From: Herpetosiphonaceae bacterium
GTDB taxonomy: Bacteria > Chloroflexota > Chloroflexia > Chloroflexales > Kallotenuaceae
DNA: 64,000 nucleotides
NCBI GenBank assembly: GCA_036374795.1
Contig: DASUTC010000200.1
Coordinates: 1-64,000 of the forward strand
Reading direction: 5' to 3'
The position numbers and the translations under genes were made by a program. The notes under the pieces were generated by a model, which did no database searches, had not been told where the DNA came from, and was given only the letters and a program-made list of their open reading frames with translations. Below are positions 42,463 through 51,764 of the stretch, piece after piece. Each line of letters starts with the position of its first letter. Within the stretch, counting starts at the first letter, position 1.

Positions 42463-43293
42463 ATGGTCGATCTTTCAATCGTCGTCGTCGCCTACAAGAG
42501 CGAGCCGCTGCTCCACGCGACTCTGGCCTCGATCACGCAACACACACGTGACATAACGTACGAGGCGATCGTCGTCGATAACTCGCCGTCGCCTGGGATC
42601 GCCGCGCTCGATCAGATCGTTCCGGGCGCGAATCTGATCCGCAACCCACACAACACCGGCTTTGCCACCGCCTGCAATCTCGGCCTGCGCGCCAGCCAGG
42701 GGCGCTACCTGGCGCTGCTCAATCCCGACACGCTGCTCCACGATGACGCGCTCTCGGCGCTGGTGCGCTGGCTGGACGACCACCGGCAGATCGGGGCGGC
42801 GGGGCCGCAGTTGCTCCAACCGGACGGGCAGCCGCAGCCCTACAGCTACGGCAGCGCGCCGACGCCCGGCTACCTGATCCGCCGCGTCTGGTCGCATCTG
42901 CGCGGCGGCTATCTGCACCAATGGGCCGGGACACAGCCGCAGCCGGTCGATTGGGTGGCCGGAACATGCATGGTCGTGCGGCGCGACGCATACGAGGCGG
43001 TCGGCGGCCTGGATGAGCGCTTCTTTTTGTATTTCGAGGATGTCGATTGGGGCTGGCGGCTGCGGCGGGCTGGCTGGCCGGTGATCTTTCTGCCAGCGGT
43101 GACGATCACCCACATTGGCGGCGGCACCGTCGGATCGCGCGCCGTTGCGCACTACGATCGATCGCTGGTGCGGCTCTACGCCAAGTATTACGGCCCGGTC
43201 GTCACCGCCGGTGTGTGGCTGGCGCTGTGTGCCTATCGCGTGATCCAGCGGCTCGCGCGTCGGCTGCATGAAGCTGTTGGAGCAGGACGATGA
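42463..43293 (+). CDS. GT2 family glycosyltransferase (rhamnosyltransferase-like)
   Basis: 276 residues. LSIVVVAYKSEPLLHATL, VVDNSPSPG, NTGFATACNLGL, LLNPDTLL (metal-binding Asp), GTCMVVRRDAYEAVGGLDERFFLYFEDVDWGWRLRRAGW are the WbbL-type signature segments. Adds a sugar, often rhamnose, to a lipid-linked glycan. The stop overlaps the start of the next GT4 gene (43290). Confidence 0.9.
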   Translation: MVDLSIVVVAYKSEPLLHATLASITQHTRDITYEAIVVDNSPSPGIAALDQIVPGANLIRNPHNTGFATACNLGLRASQGRYLALLNPDTLLHDDALSALVRWLDDHRQIGAAGPQLLQPDGQPQPYSYGSAPTPGYLIRRVWSHLRGGYLHQWAGTQPQPVDWVAGTCMVVRRDAYEAVGGLDERFFLYFEDVDWGWRLRRAGWPVIFLPAVTITHIGGGTVGSRAVAHYDRSLVRLYAKYYGPVVTAGVWLALCAYRVIQRLARRLHEAVGAGR

Positions 43294-44405
43294 GCGATGG
43301 GCTGCGGATCGTGGTGGATGCGCGGGCGACAACGCCGCACTTTCCCGGCGTGGCGCGGGCGACGCTCGGCCTGCTGTCGGGGCTGGCCGAGATCGAGCTG
43401 CGGCATCACATCGCGGTGCTGAGCTATGGCGACGATCCCCCGCCGACACAGGTAGCCTTTGCCCGGCCACAGATCGCGCGCATTCCAACCCGCGCCGCGC
43501 CCTTGAAACTGGCGCAGCAGTGGCGGCTGCCGCTGCTCAGCCGGATCGTTCAGCCGGATGTGTGGCACGCACCTTATTACATTCGTCCATTCTGGGGCGT
43601 TCCGCGTCCCGTCGTCACGGTCTTCGACGTGATCGGGCGGGTCGTGCCGGGCGCGCTGCCGCCGCGCTCGCGTCTGCTGTTTGAGCTGTCGCTGCGGCTG
43701 TCGCTACGGGGCGCGAACCAGATCATCACCAGCTCGGCGGCTACCAAGCGCGATCTGATCCGCGAGTACCGGATCAGCGATGAGCTGATCCGCGTGATCC
43801 CGCTGGCCGCCGATCGCTCGTTTACGCCGCAGCCCGCCGCGAGAATCCAGCCGATCCGAGAGCGCTACGCGCTGCCGGAGCGCTACCTGCTCTACTTCGG
43901 CAGCAACAAGCCGCATAAAAACCTGGCGACGCTGATCCGGTCGTTCGCGCGGGTGGGAACCGATGTGCCGCTGGTGATCGCCGGAGCATGGGATCGGCGC
44001 TACACCGAGCCACGGCAGATCGTCCAAACACTGGGCCTTGAGCAGCGGGTGCGCTTCATCCACGATGTGCCCGCCGCCGATGTGCCCGCGCTGCTGTCGG
44101 GCGCGCTAGCCTTCGTCTTTCCTTCGCGCTACGAGGGCTTTGGCCTGCCGCTGCTTGAGGCGATGGCCTGCGGCACGCCCGTGATCGCCAGCAACACATC
44201 GTCGCTGCCGGAAGTCGTGGGCGATGCCGGGCTGCTGGTAGCGCCGGAGGAGGGGCCGCTGGCCGAGGCGCTGCACACGCTGCTGGACGATCCGGTGCTC
44301 CGCGAGCGGCTGCGCGAGCGGGGATTAGCGCGGGCGGCGTGCTTCACGTGGGCGGAGACGGCCCGCCGGACGATCGCGGTGTACGAGCGAGCGGCGGGCC
44401 GATGA
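43290..44405 (+). CDS. GT4 family glycosyltransferase
   Basis: 371 residues. [12 protein letters not shown] and [11 protein letters not shown] in the N-domain, then [67 protein letters not shown] donor pattern (mannosyltransferase B-like). Last gene of the plus-strand polysaccharide series, convergent with the glycoside hydrolase (47 bp between stops). Confidence 0.92.
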   Translation: MSDGLRIVVDARATTPHFPGVARATLGLLSGLAEIELRHHIAVLSYGDDPPPTQVAFARPQIARIPTRAAPLKLAQQWRLPLLSRIVQPDVWHAPYYIRPFWGVPRPVVTVFDVIGRVVPGALPPRSRLLFELSLRLSLRGANQIITSSAATKRDLIREYRISDELIRVIPLAADRSFTPQPAARIQPIRERYALPERYLLYFGSNKPHKNLATLIRSFARVGTDVPLVIAGAWDRRYTEPRQIVQTLGLEQRVRFIHDVPAADVPALLSGALAFVFPSRYEGFGLPLLEAMACGTPVIASNTSSLPEVVGDAGLLVAPEEGPLAEALHTLLDDPVLRERLRERGLARAACFTWAETARRTIAVYERAAGR

Positions 44406-44452
44406 TGAAAATGTAAGGGTGTATTGCCATACGCCCCGAAGATGATCGCCGA

Positions 44453-47107
44453 TTACCGACCGTAGCGCCAGCGCAGATAATGCTGCCCGACGTTGCCCAT
44501 CTCCACCTGGAAGCCAGCCGGATTGCTCGGCGTGTAGGTCAGCACGCGCCGCTGGAACGCCTGCATCAGCACATCCTTCTCGACGCCGCCAACCTTGACG
44601 CGCGCCCAGTACGGCTCGCTGATCGGCAGGCCGACCGCAAAGATCGCGTCGATCACCTGGCCTTGACGGTAGCCGCCCTCGTAGATCAGGCCGCGCTGCG
44701 CGAAGAAATCGGTGAAGACGCGCGGTACGTTGTGGCCCAGCGTCGCATCGTAGCCGCCAATCTGCACGCCGTAGCGTCCGAGCGCTCCATCATCCGCGAC
44801 GCCTCCGTCGCGCCGCAGCGTGGCGATCACGGTCTGACCCGTGCGATTGGGCGCTTTCGCGGTGTTGATTGGGTAGGCGACGCTGCGGAATGAGGCGTAG
44901 GTCGGACCCTGCGGGTTAGCCTCGGTCGGATCGCCCGCGACCGCCTGCTCGGCTGGCGCGGCGTCGGCAAAGGCCGCGTCGCCGACCTGCGTCTTGCCGG
45001 TGATTAGCTCGACTACCAGCAGGCCGTTCGTCACCTGGCCGTTGGCGGGATTGTTGATCTCCATCCGGCTTTTATCAAAGTACTGCACCACGCGCGAGCC
45101 GCCGGGGCTGTCGCTGTATGGCTCGCGATGCGACGCGGTGATCGGCTGCGGACCCCAGAGCCAGGTACGCGGCTGCGTCAGCCTGCCCTCGGCGACCGCA
45201 CGGTCGGTGCGCTCCCACACACGCTGGAAGTTGGGCGTCGCGTACCTGCCATCGTAGGGCGCGGGCGCGTTGCCTGCGGGCGGCGCGGACGGCGGATTCG
45301 GCGCGCTGGCGGGGACGTGCCGCACATAGATCGGCGCGGGACCGACGCTCAGGCCGAGCGTGCCGTTTTCGGCTCCGACCTGGCTGCTGTTACCGTCGCG
45401 CTGTGTTACCGTGGCGCTCGCCGATGCGGTCGGTAGCCGCACGGCACCGCCGCCGGGTGCCCAGATCACATCGACGACATCGCCCCCAACCTGGAAACGC
45501 TGGACATACACATCGCTGCCCTGGAACGCCGTCAGATCGTCAACGTAGATCGTGCCGGAGCCGGTAGCTGTGTTCGGGCTATCGTCGACGATCAGCTCCT
45601 TGAGCCGGAGCGCGCCGTCGAGCCGCCCGTTGCCGCCGCTGATGCGGTTGCCCTCTTCGACCTCGCCGGTCAGCGAGGTGCTCAAGAACTGCCAGCCCGC
45701 CCCGCCGATGTAGCCGAGGCGGTATTGCAGCACCTCGCCCTGCTCGTCGGCGATGCGCACCTGAAGCATATGGCCTGAGCCGTCGCCATAGACCCACAGG
45801 CCGAGTCGGGTGGTATTGCCGGGCAGCGGCGTGTTTTCGCTGCGTGGAAAGGCGACATAATCGTTATTGGCGCTGTCGAAGCGGTAGCTGATCTGGCCTG
45901 CCGCGCTTCCGCCGTGGACCTGCGCCCCGCTGGCGACGATCGGCTGCTTGCCTGCGGGGAAGGGCGCTCCCCAGCCGCGCGTGTCATCGAACGACACGAC
46001 GACCTGGCTCGGCATCACGTTCTGCGCGCCGCGCGGCTGCGCGCCGCCGATCTGCTGGCTGAGCACGCGGAGCGCCTGCGCCGCAGGCTTGAGCGAGCTA
46101 TAGTCGGTGCTGCCGCCGCCGCCACGGATGATGCCGTAGCAGGGCTCCTGATGATCTTTGAAGTTATACCAGAGCACGCGCTCGGCACCTGCCGCCCGCA
46201 GCAGCACGCCGCCGCGCACGAGATGATTGGCCTGCTGCTGCTCGTCGGTGCGCCCGACCGGATCGCGCTCGCACGCGCCGCTGCCCCAGCCGTACTCCGT
46301 GACCCAGATCGGCTTGCTGCCGTAGCGCGCGGCCAGCGCCCGCACATTGTCGATCCCGACCACGTCGATCTGCGCGGTTTCGGGCGTGAACGGATCCACG
46401 TACGCATGGACCGAGAGCACGTCGAACGCGCCCCACGCGCCGTTAGCCGCGACCGCCGTCAGGAAGCTCTGGTCGAAGGGCACCACGCCGCCGCTCAGCA
46501 GCGTGACCGACGGATCGACCGCTTTGATCGCGGCTGCCGCTTTGATCAGCATCCGCGCGTAGGCCGCCGCATCCGGCCCCGGCTTCCAGAAGTTGGAGTT
46601 CTCCGGCTCGTTCCAGATCTCCCACGCCTGGACCCTGCCCTTGTAGTGCGCCGCGACCGCCTGCGCAAACGCGGCGTACCTGTCGGGATCGGGCGGGTAG
46701 AACGAAACGCCGTCGACGGGATCGCTCGGCTCCGGCGTGGCCCAGCCGACCGACGGGCCGATCACGCCGATGATGTTGACGCCGTTGCGCCGGTGCAGAT
46801 CAAAGACCGTATCGTGCCAGGACCAGTCGAACTGGCCGGGACGCGGCTCGACCCGCGACCACTGCACGTCCTCGCGCACCCAGCCGACCGCAAGATTTTT
46901 CACCAGCCCAGCCGGTTGGTCGAGCGTCTCGTAGTTGGGGTAGCGCGATGCGATATGGCTATTGAGGCCAAAAACGGATGCGCTTGATGTCGCCGCCTGA
47001 GAGGTCGGCGCTGGCTGTGTCGGCGCTGGCTGTGTTGCCGCCTGCGAGCAGGTGTAGGGCAGCAGCAGCGAAGCGATCAGCATCAAAGCAAGCGTAAGCT
47101 GTCTCAA
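44453..47107 (-). CDS. Exported multi-domain glycoside hydrolase (GH39/GH5-like, clan A)
   Basis: 884 residues. TTG start at 47107 is supported by GGAAGGA 8 nt upstream; no ATG precedes the signal peptide. Signal peptide (about 1-23), Thr/Pro/Ala linker, TIM barrel about 45-360 with acid/base E167 in IWNEP and nucleophile E271 in VTEYGWGS. Then a galactose-binding-like beta-sandwich (about 370-560) and a C-terminal region (from about 640) with VQYFDKSRMEI and RRVLTYTPSNPAGFQVEMGNVGQHY, a module I associate with Chloroflexota secreted proteins. Likely cuts or trims a surface polysaccharide next to the genes that make it. Confidence 0.87.
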   Translation of the reverse strand: MRQLTLALMLIASLLLPYTCSQAATQPAPTQPAPTSQAATSSASVFGLNSHIASRYPNYETLDQPAGLVKNLAVGWVREDVQWSRVEPRPGQFDWSWHDTVFDLHRRNGVNIIGVIGPSVGWATPEPSDPVDGVSFYPPDPDRYAAFAQAVAAHYKGRVQAWEIWNEPENSNFWKPGPDAAAYARMLIKAAAAIKAVDPSVTLLSGGVVPFDQSFLTAVAANGAWGAFDVLSVHAYVDPFTPETAQIDVVGIDNVRALAARYGSKPIWVTEYGWGSGACERDPVGRTDEQQQANHLVRGGVLLRAAGAERVLWYNFKDHQEPCYGIIRGGGGSTDYSSLKPAAQALRVLSQQIGGAQPRGAQNVMPSQVVVSFDDTRGWGAPFPAGKQPIVASGAQVHGGSAAGQISYRFDSANNDYVAFPRSENTPLPGNTTRLGLWVYGDGSGHMLQVRIADEQGEVLQYRLGYIGGAGWQFLSTSLTGEVEEGNRISGGNGRLDGALRLKELIVDDSPNTATGSGTIYVDDLTAFQGSDVYVQRFQVGGDVVDVIWAPGGGAVRLPTASASATVTQRDGNSSQVGAENGTLGLSVGPAPIYVRHVPASAPNPPSAPPAGNAPAPYDGRYATPNFQRVWERTDRAVAEGRLTQPRTWLWGPQPITASHREPYSDSPGGSRVVQYFDKSRMEINNPANGQVTNGLLVVELITGKTQVGDAAFADAAPAEQAVAGDPTEANPQGPTYASFRSVAYPINTAKAPNRTGQTVIATLRRDGGVADDGALGRYGVQIGGYDATLGHNVPRVFTDFFAQRGLIYEGGYRQGQVIDAIFAVGLPISEPYWARVKVGGVEKDVLMQAFQRRVLTYTPSNPAGFQVEMGNVGQHYLRWRYGR

Positions 47108-47145
47108 GTGGTGTTCCTTCCCGGTAGGTCTAAGGGGGAGACATG

Positions 47146-47174
47146 ATTATACCGAGAGATCAAGCGCTTGGTAA
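47146..47174 (-). promoter_or_regulatory. Promoter of the glycoside hydrolase gene
   Basis: Minus strand: TTACCA (47174-47169), 17-nt spacer, TATAAT (47151-47146). About 39 nt before the TTG start. Consensus -10, 4/6 -35. The rest of 47108-47367 shows no gene. Confidence 0.62.
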
Positions 47175-47367
47175 GGGAAATGAGATCGAAATCGGGTGGA
47201 TCGGTAGGGGGTAGATCGTCGGCCTGTCGCCTGGCCCGATGGACAAGAGCAGCGTGCGCAGGCTGGGCGCGATCGTCGCGGCAAATCATGAGGGATCGCC
47301 GCTGTCGAGCATCCCCACGGCGGCTATCGCACGCGATCCTGTGTTCCATCGACTGTGGATGATGGCT

Positions 47368-47847
47368 TTACGTAAGAAGCTCGCGAAGCTCATCCGTCAG
47401 TTGCCTGACCAGATCCGGCCTGCCGTGAAACTGCGCCGGGGTATTTTGGAAGAGTTCGACGCGCCATGTCTGATCGTGTCTGACAGCAACCACAGTCTGG
47501 ATCGTATTCACGGCGGGATTGAGGTCGGCCTGCCCAGGCGGGATCATGCCGCAGACAGCCCGAAGGAGGGCAATATCAGCGCCCAGAAAGCGCACGTCTC
47601 GAATCTTCCCTACGTAGGTGCCCGTCTGGTGGTCGGAGAAGATCTGGCGGATATGCGACTCGATCTCGGCCTGTCCGCTGATCGCGCTCCCATCGAAGCC
47701 GATAGAATGGCCGTCCTCACTGAAGAGCGCAGCAAACGCATGGGCATTCCGCTCGTTCCAGCTAGACAATAGCTGCTGATAGAGCGCGCGTACTTCCCGC
47801 TCATCAGCCGCTCGTGCAGGGTGGGATTGGTCCGGCTGCGTGCTCAT
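47368..47847 (-). CDS. SnoaL/SgcJ-like nuclear-transport-factor-2 fold protein
   Basis: 159 residues from ATG 47847 with AAGGAGG upstream (preferred over the longer frame to 47874). Cone-shaped NTF2 fold: EREVRALYQQLLSSWNERNAHAFAALFSEDGHSIGFDG, then GQAEIESHIRQIF and IALLRAVCGM. The family (TIGR02246 type) includes enzymes and binding proteins without a shared reaction. First of a series of same-strand accessory genes. Confidence 0.82.
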   Translation of the reverse strand: MSTQPDQSHPARAADEREVRALYQQLLSSWNERNAHAFAALFSEDGHSIGFDGSAISGQAEIESHIRQIFSDHQTGTYVGKIRDVRFLGADIALLRAVCGMIPPGQADLNPAVNTIQTVVAVRHDQTWRVELFQNTPAQFHGRPDLVRQLTDELRELLT

Positions 47848-47971
47848 CGTCGGCCCTCCTTCAGCGCTGCGCACGCTGTTTTAGTACATCTGCGCTTATT
47901 CTAGCAGCGCTGTCAGGTAAAGAAGCACCAACAAAAGTCTCAGCCGTGATCCCTGGCCCAGCCCCGTGCGC

Positions 47972-48595
47972 TCAGTTCTCGAACATAAACGAGACAAGTC
48001 GGGGCACAGCGCGCTGATCCTCGTGGTGCCACCACTCGCGCAACCGTTTGAGCGTGAGGCCGCTCGATTCTGCCGCCGTGAGGAAATCAGAGATATGATG
48101 TACGAAGGCGGGAATGACGACCTGCTCTGCGCCGGTCTGGTAGTTGGCCTGCGATCCCTGATACTGTTTGAATGGATGGAGTTCGCAGATAAAGAACCGC
48201 CCGCCAGCTACCAGCGTGCGCGATGCCTCGGCAAAGATGAAGGGTAGCTCGGCAATGTGCTCAAGCACAAGGTTGCAGACGATCAGATCGACCGACCGAT
48301 CCGCGCACGGCCACTGCCGGGTGAGATCCGCCACCGAGTAGCTGACATTGGGTGCGGGCAGCTTCGCTCTGGCTTGGCTGATCATGCCTTCTGAAAAATC
48401 AAGGGCCTGCACGCGCGCGCCAATCTGAGCCAGCAGCGCCGTGTTCTTGCCCGTGCCGCAGCCAAGCTCCAGAATCGAGCTGTAGCGCGTGTCGGCCAGC
48501 GTTTCCTGCATGACCTGATGATCCAGATCGCGCGTCAGGTTACGATCAGTGTCGTACGTGGCGGCCCATGCGTTGTATGCCTCGCGGACGCTCAT
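47972..48595 (-). CDS. SAM-dependent methyltransferase (class I)
   Basis: 207 residues from ATG 48595 (AGGAG upstream; the longer frame to 48664 lacks homology). Motif I ILELGCGTGKNTALLAQIG, motif II acidic turn ALDFSEGM, motif IV DLIVCNLVLEHIAELP, and post-motif region VAGGRFFICELHPF. Methyltransf_11/25 type; substrate unknown. Confidence 0.88.
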   Translation of the reverse strand: MSVREAYNAWAATYDTDRNLTRDLDHQVMQETLADTRYSSILELGCGTGKNTALLAQIGARVQALDFSEGMISQARAKLPAPNVSYSVADLTRQWPCADRSVDLIVCNLVLEHIAELPFIFAEASRTLVAGGRFFICELHPFKQYQGSQANYQTGAEQVVIPAFVHHISDFLTAAESSGLTLKRLREWWHHEDQRAVPRLVSFMFEN

Positions 48596-48739
48596 GGCGA
48601 CTCCTACTGTGTTGCGGCTTCGGCTGACTCGTTTCGGGCCTGCATACGCCGCCATTGCTGGCACAGATCGCGGGCAGCGTGTGTAGCAAGTCGAGCACGG
48701 ATCTGCTAACCAGCCCCATCGCTGCGCCTGGAAACGAGG

Positions 48740-49756
48740 CTACAGCGCGCTGCTGTCCGACGCACGGGCGATAGCGACGATATTTCCAGGCGCAAACAGG
48801 TCGATAAAACCGTCCACCGCAGCGCTCCGGTCTTGCTCGCCGAGATCGGGCAAAACAAAGACCTCTTCGGCATACGCCGCCATATCCTGCACCGCCCAGG
48901 CATAGCGATAATAGACCAGCGCCCGCTGGTCGATCGCCACATCGCCATAGCCCTGTAAAAAGCATGTCGTCTCGTGCGGGCTGACCAAACCGTGCCCAAT
49001 CCCACCGATGACGAACATCAGGTCACGCTCTTTCGGAGCCAGGATCATCTCATCCCAGTCTACAATCCACATCTGCTGCGCGGAGTCCAGCAGCACGTTC
49101 CAGGTGTGCAGATCGGCATGGCACAGCACGCGCGGCAGGGTGGCTTGACGCAACTGGCTGCCGAGCGTGTCGGCCCGTTCGATCAGCGCGTGTATGTCGT
49201 GCCGCCGCTCACGCCAAAACGCGGCCAGCGCACGCTGGATCGGGTCGGCGAGGTCGTGGCTGTCGATCACCGGTTGGAGTTGGGTCAGCACGTGGCGTCG
49301 CGAGGGAATAAACCTTTCCTGCGGGATCATCAGCCGCAGCTCAGCGGGCAGTTGACTCGTATGGATCTGCCGGAGCGTGCCGCCAAGGTCACGCCAGTGC
49401 TGATCCGACAGGCCCACCTTCGCGGCGTTGCGCGCCGCGATAAAGGGATAGAGGCTCAAGGCGAAATCGTCTACGCCGACCCACATGGCGCCGTCCGTCG
49501 TCGGCAGTGGCGCGACGATGTGGGCAATGCCTTGCTCGTGGATGAAGCGCGGGATGAGCAGGCTCGGCGGGCTGAAACCCACGCCAGCACGAACTTTGAG
49601 AAAATAGCTCGTCCCATCGACGGCATCTACGCGGTACACGAACGATGCGGAGTCATTGCCGATTGGGAGGAAGGTCAGCGCCGTGATCGACATGCTATAG
49701 TGTGCGTACAGCGCCGCGCGAATGGCTGCGTCTGTGAGCCTGGGTGGTGTGCGCAT
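48740..49756 (-). CDS. APH-family kinase, spectinomycin phosphotransferase APH(9)-like
   Basis: 338 residues. Kinase catalytic loop CHADLHTWNVLLD (HxDxxxxN) and metal-binding IVDWDE, followed by LAPKERDLMFVIGG, a segment that from memory closely matches APH(9)-Ia of Legionella (same length, same N-terminal HYxxxI layout). APH(9) phosphorylates spectinomycin. Resistance is plausible but not proven by sequence; environmental relatives may act on other substrates. The VOC gene ends 22 bp before its start, so the two are co-transcribed. Confidence 0.8.
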   Translation of the reverse strand: MRTPPRLTDAAIRAALYAHYSMSITALTFLPIGNDSASFVYRVDAVDGTSYFLKVRAGVGFSPPSLLIPRFIHEQGIAHIVAPLPTTDGAMWVGVDDFALSLYPFIAARNAAKVGLSDQHWRDLGGTLRQIHTSQLPAELRLMIPQERFIPSRRHVLTQLQPVIDSHDLADPIQRALAAFWRERRHDIHALIERADTLGSQLRQATLPRVLCHADLHTWNVLLDSAQQMWIVDWDEMILAPKERDLMFVIGGIGHGLVSPHETTCFLQGYGDVAIDQRALVYYRYAWAVQDMAAYAEEVFVLPDLGEQDRSAAVDGFIDLFAPGNIVAIARASDSSAL

Positions 49757-49777
49757 CGGTTTGCATGCCTGTGTCTG

Positions 49778-50290
49778 TCAGTCCGTGCCCTGTCCGGCAG
49801 CCGCCTGCTTGAGCGCTGCTATGTCAAGCTTCTTCATCTGAAGCATTGTGCTCCACACCCGGCGAGCTTTTTCGGGATCAGCATCATTCCAAAGCTCTTC
49901 CAATGCTCTGGGCACGATCTGCCACGAGAGCCCATATTTGTCTTTCAGCCACCCGCATTGTTGCGCGGCTTCGTCTCCGCCCTCGGAGAGCTTTTCCCAA
50001 TAGTAGTCTACTTCGTCCTGAGACTCGCAATTGACGACGAACGAGATCGCCTCGGTGAATTTGAAATGCGGCCCGCCGTTGAGCGCGACAAATTCCTGCC
50101 CGTTGAGCTGGAATACCACGGTCATAACCGATCCCGGCGATCTGCCGGAGGCCGCCGCGCCTTCTGACTCATAGCGCGTAACACGCACCAGCTTAGAGTT
50201 TTTAAAAATCGAGGTGTAAAAGGTCGCGGCCTCTTCGGCTTGATCGTCGAACCACAAGAAGGGGGTGATCTTTTGGCTGGTGTCTTGCAT
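49778..50290 (-). CDS. PhnB-like VOC superfamily protein
   Basis: 170 residues, ATG 50290 with AAGGAGC. KITPFLWFDDQAEEAATFYTSIFKNSKL, the FVALNGGPHFKF strand, and KYGLSWQIVPRALEELW are the PhnB/3-demethylubiquinone-methyltransferase-like VOC pattern. Such small dimeric proteins include antibiotic-binding and glyoxalase-like members; this subgroup is functionally obscure. Leads a short operon with the APH gene and has its own promoter. Confidence 0.88.
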   Translation of the reverse strand: MQDTSQKITPFLWFDDQAEEAATFYTSIFKNSKLVRVTRYESEGAAASGRSPGSVMTVVFQLNGQEFVALNGGPHFKFTEAISFVVNCESQDEVDYYWEKLSEGGDEAAQQCGWLKDKYGLSWQIVPRALEELWNDADPEKARRVWSTMLQMKKLDIAALKQAAAGQGTD

Positions 50291-50363
50291 CGGATTGCTC
50301 CTTCCTAGCTATAGCAATAGCTGGTGCTACCCGAACGATGCCCGCATGCTGCTTATAGAAACG

Positions 50364-50392
50364 ATTATACGCCGAGCTGATTCCTTAAACAA
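50364..50392 (-). promoter_or_regulatory. Promoter of the VOC-APH unit
   Basis: Minus strand: TTGTTT (50392-50387), 17-nt spacer, TATAAT (50369-50364); 74 nt before ATG 50290. Perfect -10, weak -35. Confidence 0.55.
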
Positions 50393-50515
50393 CCTGCGCT
50401 CTGTGCGGAGGCCAGCAGAATCGCGGACCCGCATAAAACGCCGACGCAGGATCGGGTAGGCCGCCCAACCTACGCGAGACTTGTGTGACACCAGCACGAA
50501 AATTCGCCGCGTTCT

Positions 50516-50538
50516 AAAACCGCGACGTAAGACGCGGT
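50516..50538 (-). terminator. Terminator after the epimerase gene
   Basis: Minus strand: ACCGCG (50538-50533) pairs CGCGGT (50524-50519) across a short loop containing one more C-G pair, then TTTTAG. A second bulged hairpin (GGGCCGCACG ... CGTGC..GCCC) lies just before it at about 50540-50567. Confidence 0.5.
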
Positions 50539-50571
50539 CGGGCGCAGCACGTTGTCGTGCGGCCCTTGACG

Positions 50572-51495
50572 TTAGCCTGAGCGCCTTGCGAGGGCTTGTG
50601 CGGTGGCGATCCACCCTTCACGCGCATTGGGGTACCTGGGCGTCCACCCACTTGCCGCTCGGAACCGCGCATTACTCACGCGCAAGGATCGAGTCAGTGA
50701 CGTTGTGCGTTTGCCGAGCAAGAGCGCCGCGCGGCCTGGAACGCGCAGCCACGCTGCCTTGCCTGCGGCTGCCGCAAGCGCGTCTGCGTAGTGACGCTTG
50801 GTGAGCGGCTCGTTGTCAACGACGTTGTAGGTTCCGGCTGGAATCGCCAGCGCCGCAACAACTGCCGCGCCCCCATCAGCCACATGAATAGACGAGACAA
50901 AGGTGTTGGGCGGCCCCATCATAATGACGATATGGCGACGCGCCAGGGCAAAAAACTCCTCGCTATGCGTCGCGCCGGGGCCGTAGAACCACCCGAAACG
51001 AAGCACGATGCCCGTGCCACCTGCGGCAGAAAACCGGTTCGCGCTCGCTTCCGCCGCCAAATTGCCTTGGGCCATCGGGAAATGGTCGGGCGCGCAGTTT
51101 TCATCGATCCACATCGCTCCTCGATCGGGATAAATCATGCTGACCGATTCCTGTACCACCCGACCGACGCCCGCCGCGATTGCGGCGTCGACAATAATAG
51201 CTGATCCTTCCTTGCGGACGCGGTCATTGGCGGCCCACGCCTTTGTCTGCATAAACCGCGCGGTTGGCGGAATGGCCGTTGCAAGGTTGATGATCGCATC
51301 GTGCCCTTTGAACGCCTCGGTCAGGGCCGCTCGATCGAAGATAGACACCGTGACGGGCGAAGCCCCCTGCTTGCGCAACTGAGCAGCCTTTTCTGGCGTT
51401 CGCGCCAACGCAGTAACGGTATGTCCTGCACGAACAAGGGCTGGAACGGCATGACTACCGATTGCACCCGTGCCGCCTACGACGAACACGTTCAT
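50572..51495 (-). CDS. NAD(P)-dependent epimerase/dehydratase (atypical SDR)
   Basis: 307 residues. Rossmann start NVFVVGGTGAIGSHAVPALVRAGH (GxxGxxG), acidic turn replaced by LART suggesting NADP, then AIINLATAIPP, ESVSMIYPDRG and FGWFYGPGA. Belongs to the NmrA/epimerase side of the extended SDR family. Substrate unknown. Its TAA stop lies in GGCTAACG, which resembles the first core of an integron attC site. Confidence 0.85.
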   Translation of the reverse strand: MNVFVVGGTGAIGSHAVPALVRAGHTVTALARTPEKAAQLRKQGASPVTVSIFDRAALTEAFKGHDAIINLATAIPPTARFMQTKAWAANDRVRKEGSAIIVDAAIAAGVGRVVQESVSMIYPDRGAMWIDENCAPDHFPMAQGNLAAEASANRFSAAGGTGIVLRFGWFYGPGATHSEEFFALARRHIVIMMGPPNTFVSSIHVADGGAAVVAALAIPAGTYNVVDNEPLTKRHYADALAAAAGKAAWLRVPGRAALLLGKRTTSLTRSLRVSNARFRAASGWTPRYPNAREGWIATAQALARRSG

Positions 51496-51557
51496 GTTGT
51501 GGTCCTATTTTTATGATCAACATCGTCTTACTAGAAAGCGGCACGACAGGTGATTTT

Positions 51558-51572
51558 ACGGAATTATTCCGT
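51558..51572. repeat. 15-bp palindrome ACGGAAT-T-ATTCCGT
   Basis: Perfect 7-bp arms around one base, in the 393-bp gap between the epimerase and the disulfide reductase. It is followed by ATAAGCCCGCTATCCCC and another CGGAATATGCG word. It could be a recombination or regulatory site next to the integrase remnant; no other gene is supported in 51496-51686. Confidence 0.4.
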
Positions 51573-51686
51573 ATAAGCCCGCTATCCCCATAGATGTGCG
51601 GAATATGCGTATGCCCTCAGGCACATTCGCTGATTGGGCATTGTACATCACCGGATGATCGTGTTCAACATTCCTGAGGTGTCGTG

Positions 51687-51764
51687 ATGGGCCGACAAGC
51701 GCCCAAACTTCTCGATCTTGTCCGCGACGCCCTCCGCCGCAAACACTACTCGCTGGAAACTCAT
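51687..51764 (+). pseudogene. N-terminal remnant of an integron-type tyrosine recombinase
   Basis: From ATG 51687 (GAGG upstream) the first 24 codons read GRQAPKLLDLVRDALRRKHY then S, matching the start of integron-integrase-like proteins (PKLLDQVRxxIRxxHYSxRTE). After that the frame loses all resemblance and runs out of phase into the next gene. None of the catalytic R, H, R, Y residues is present, so this is at most a truncated fragment. Confidence 0.5.
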
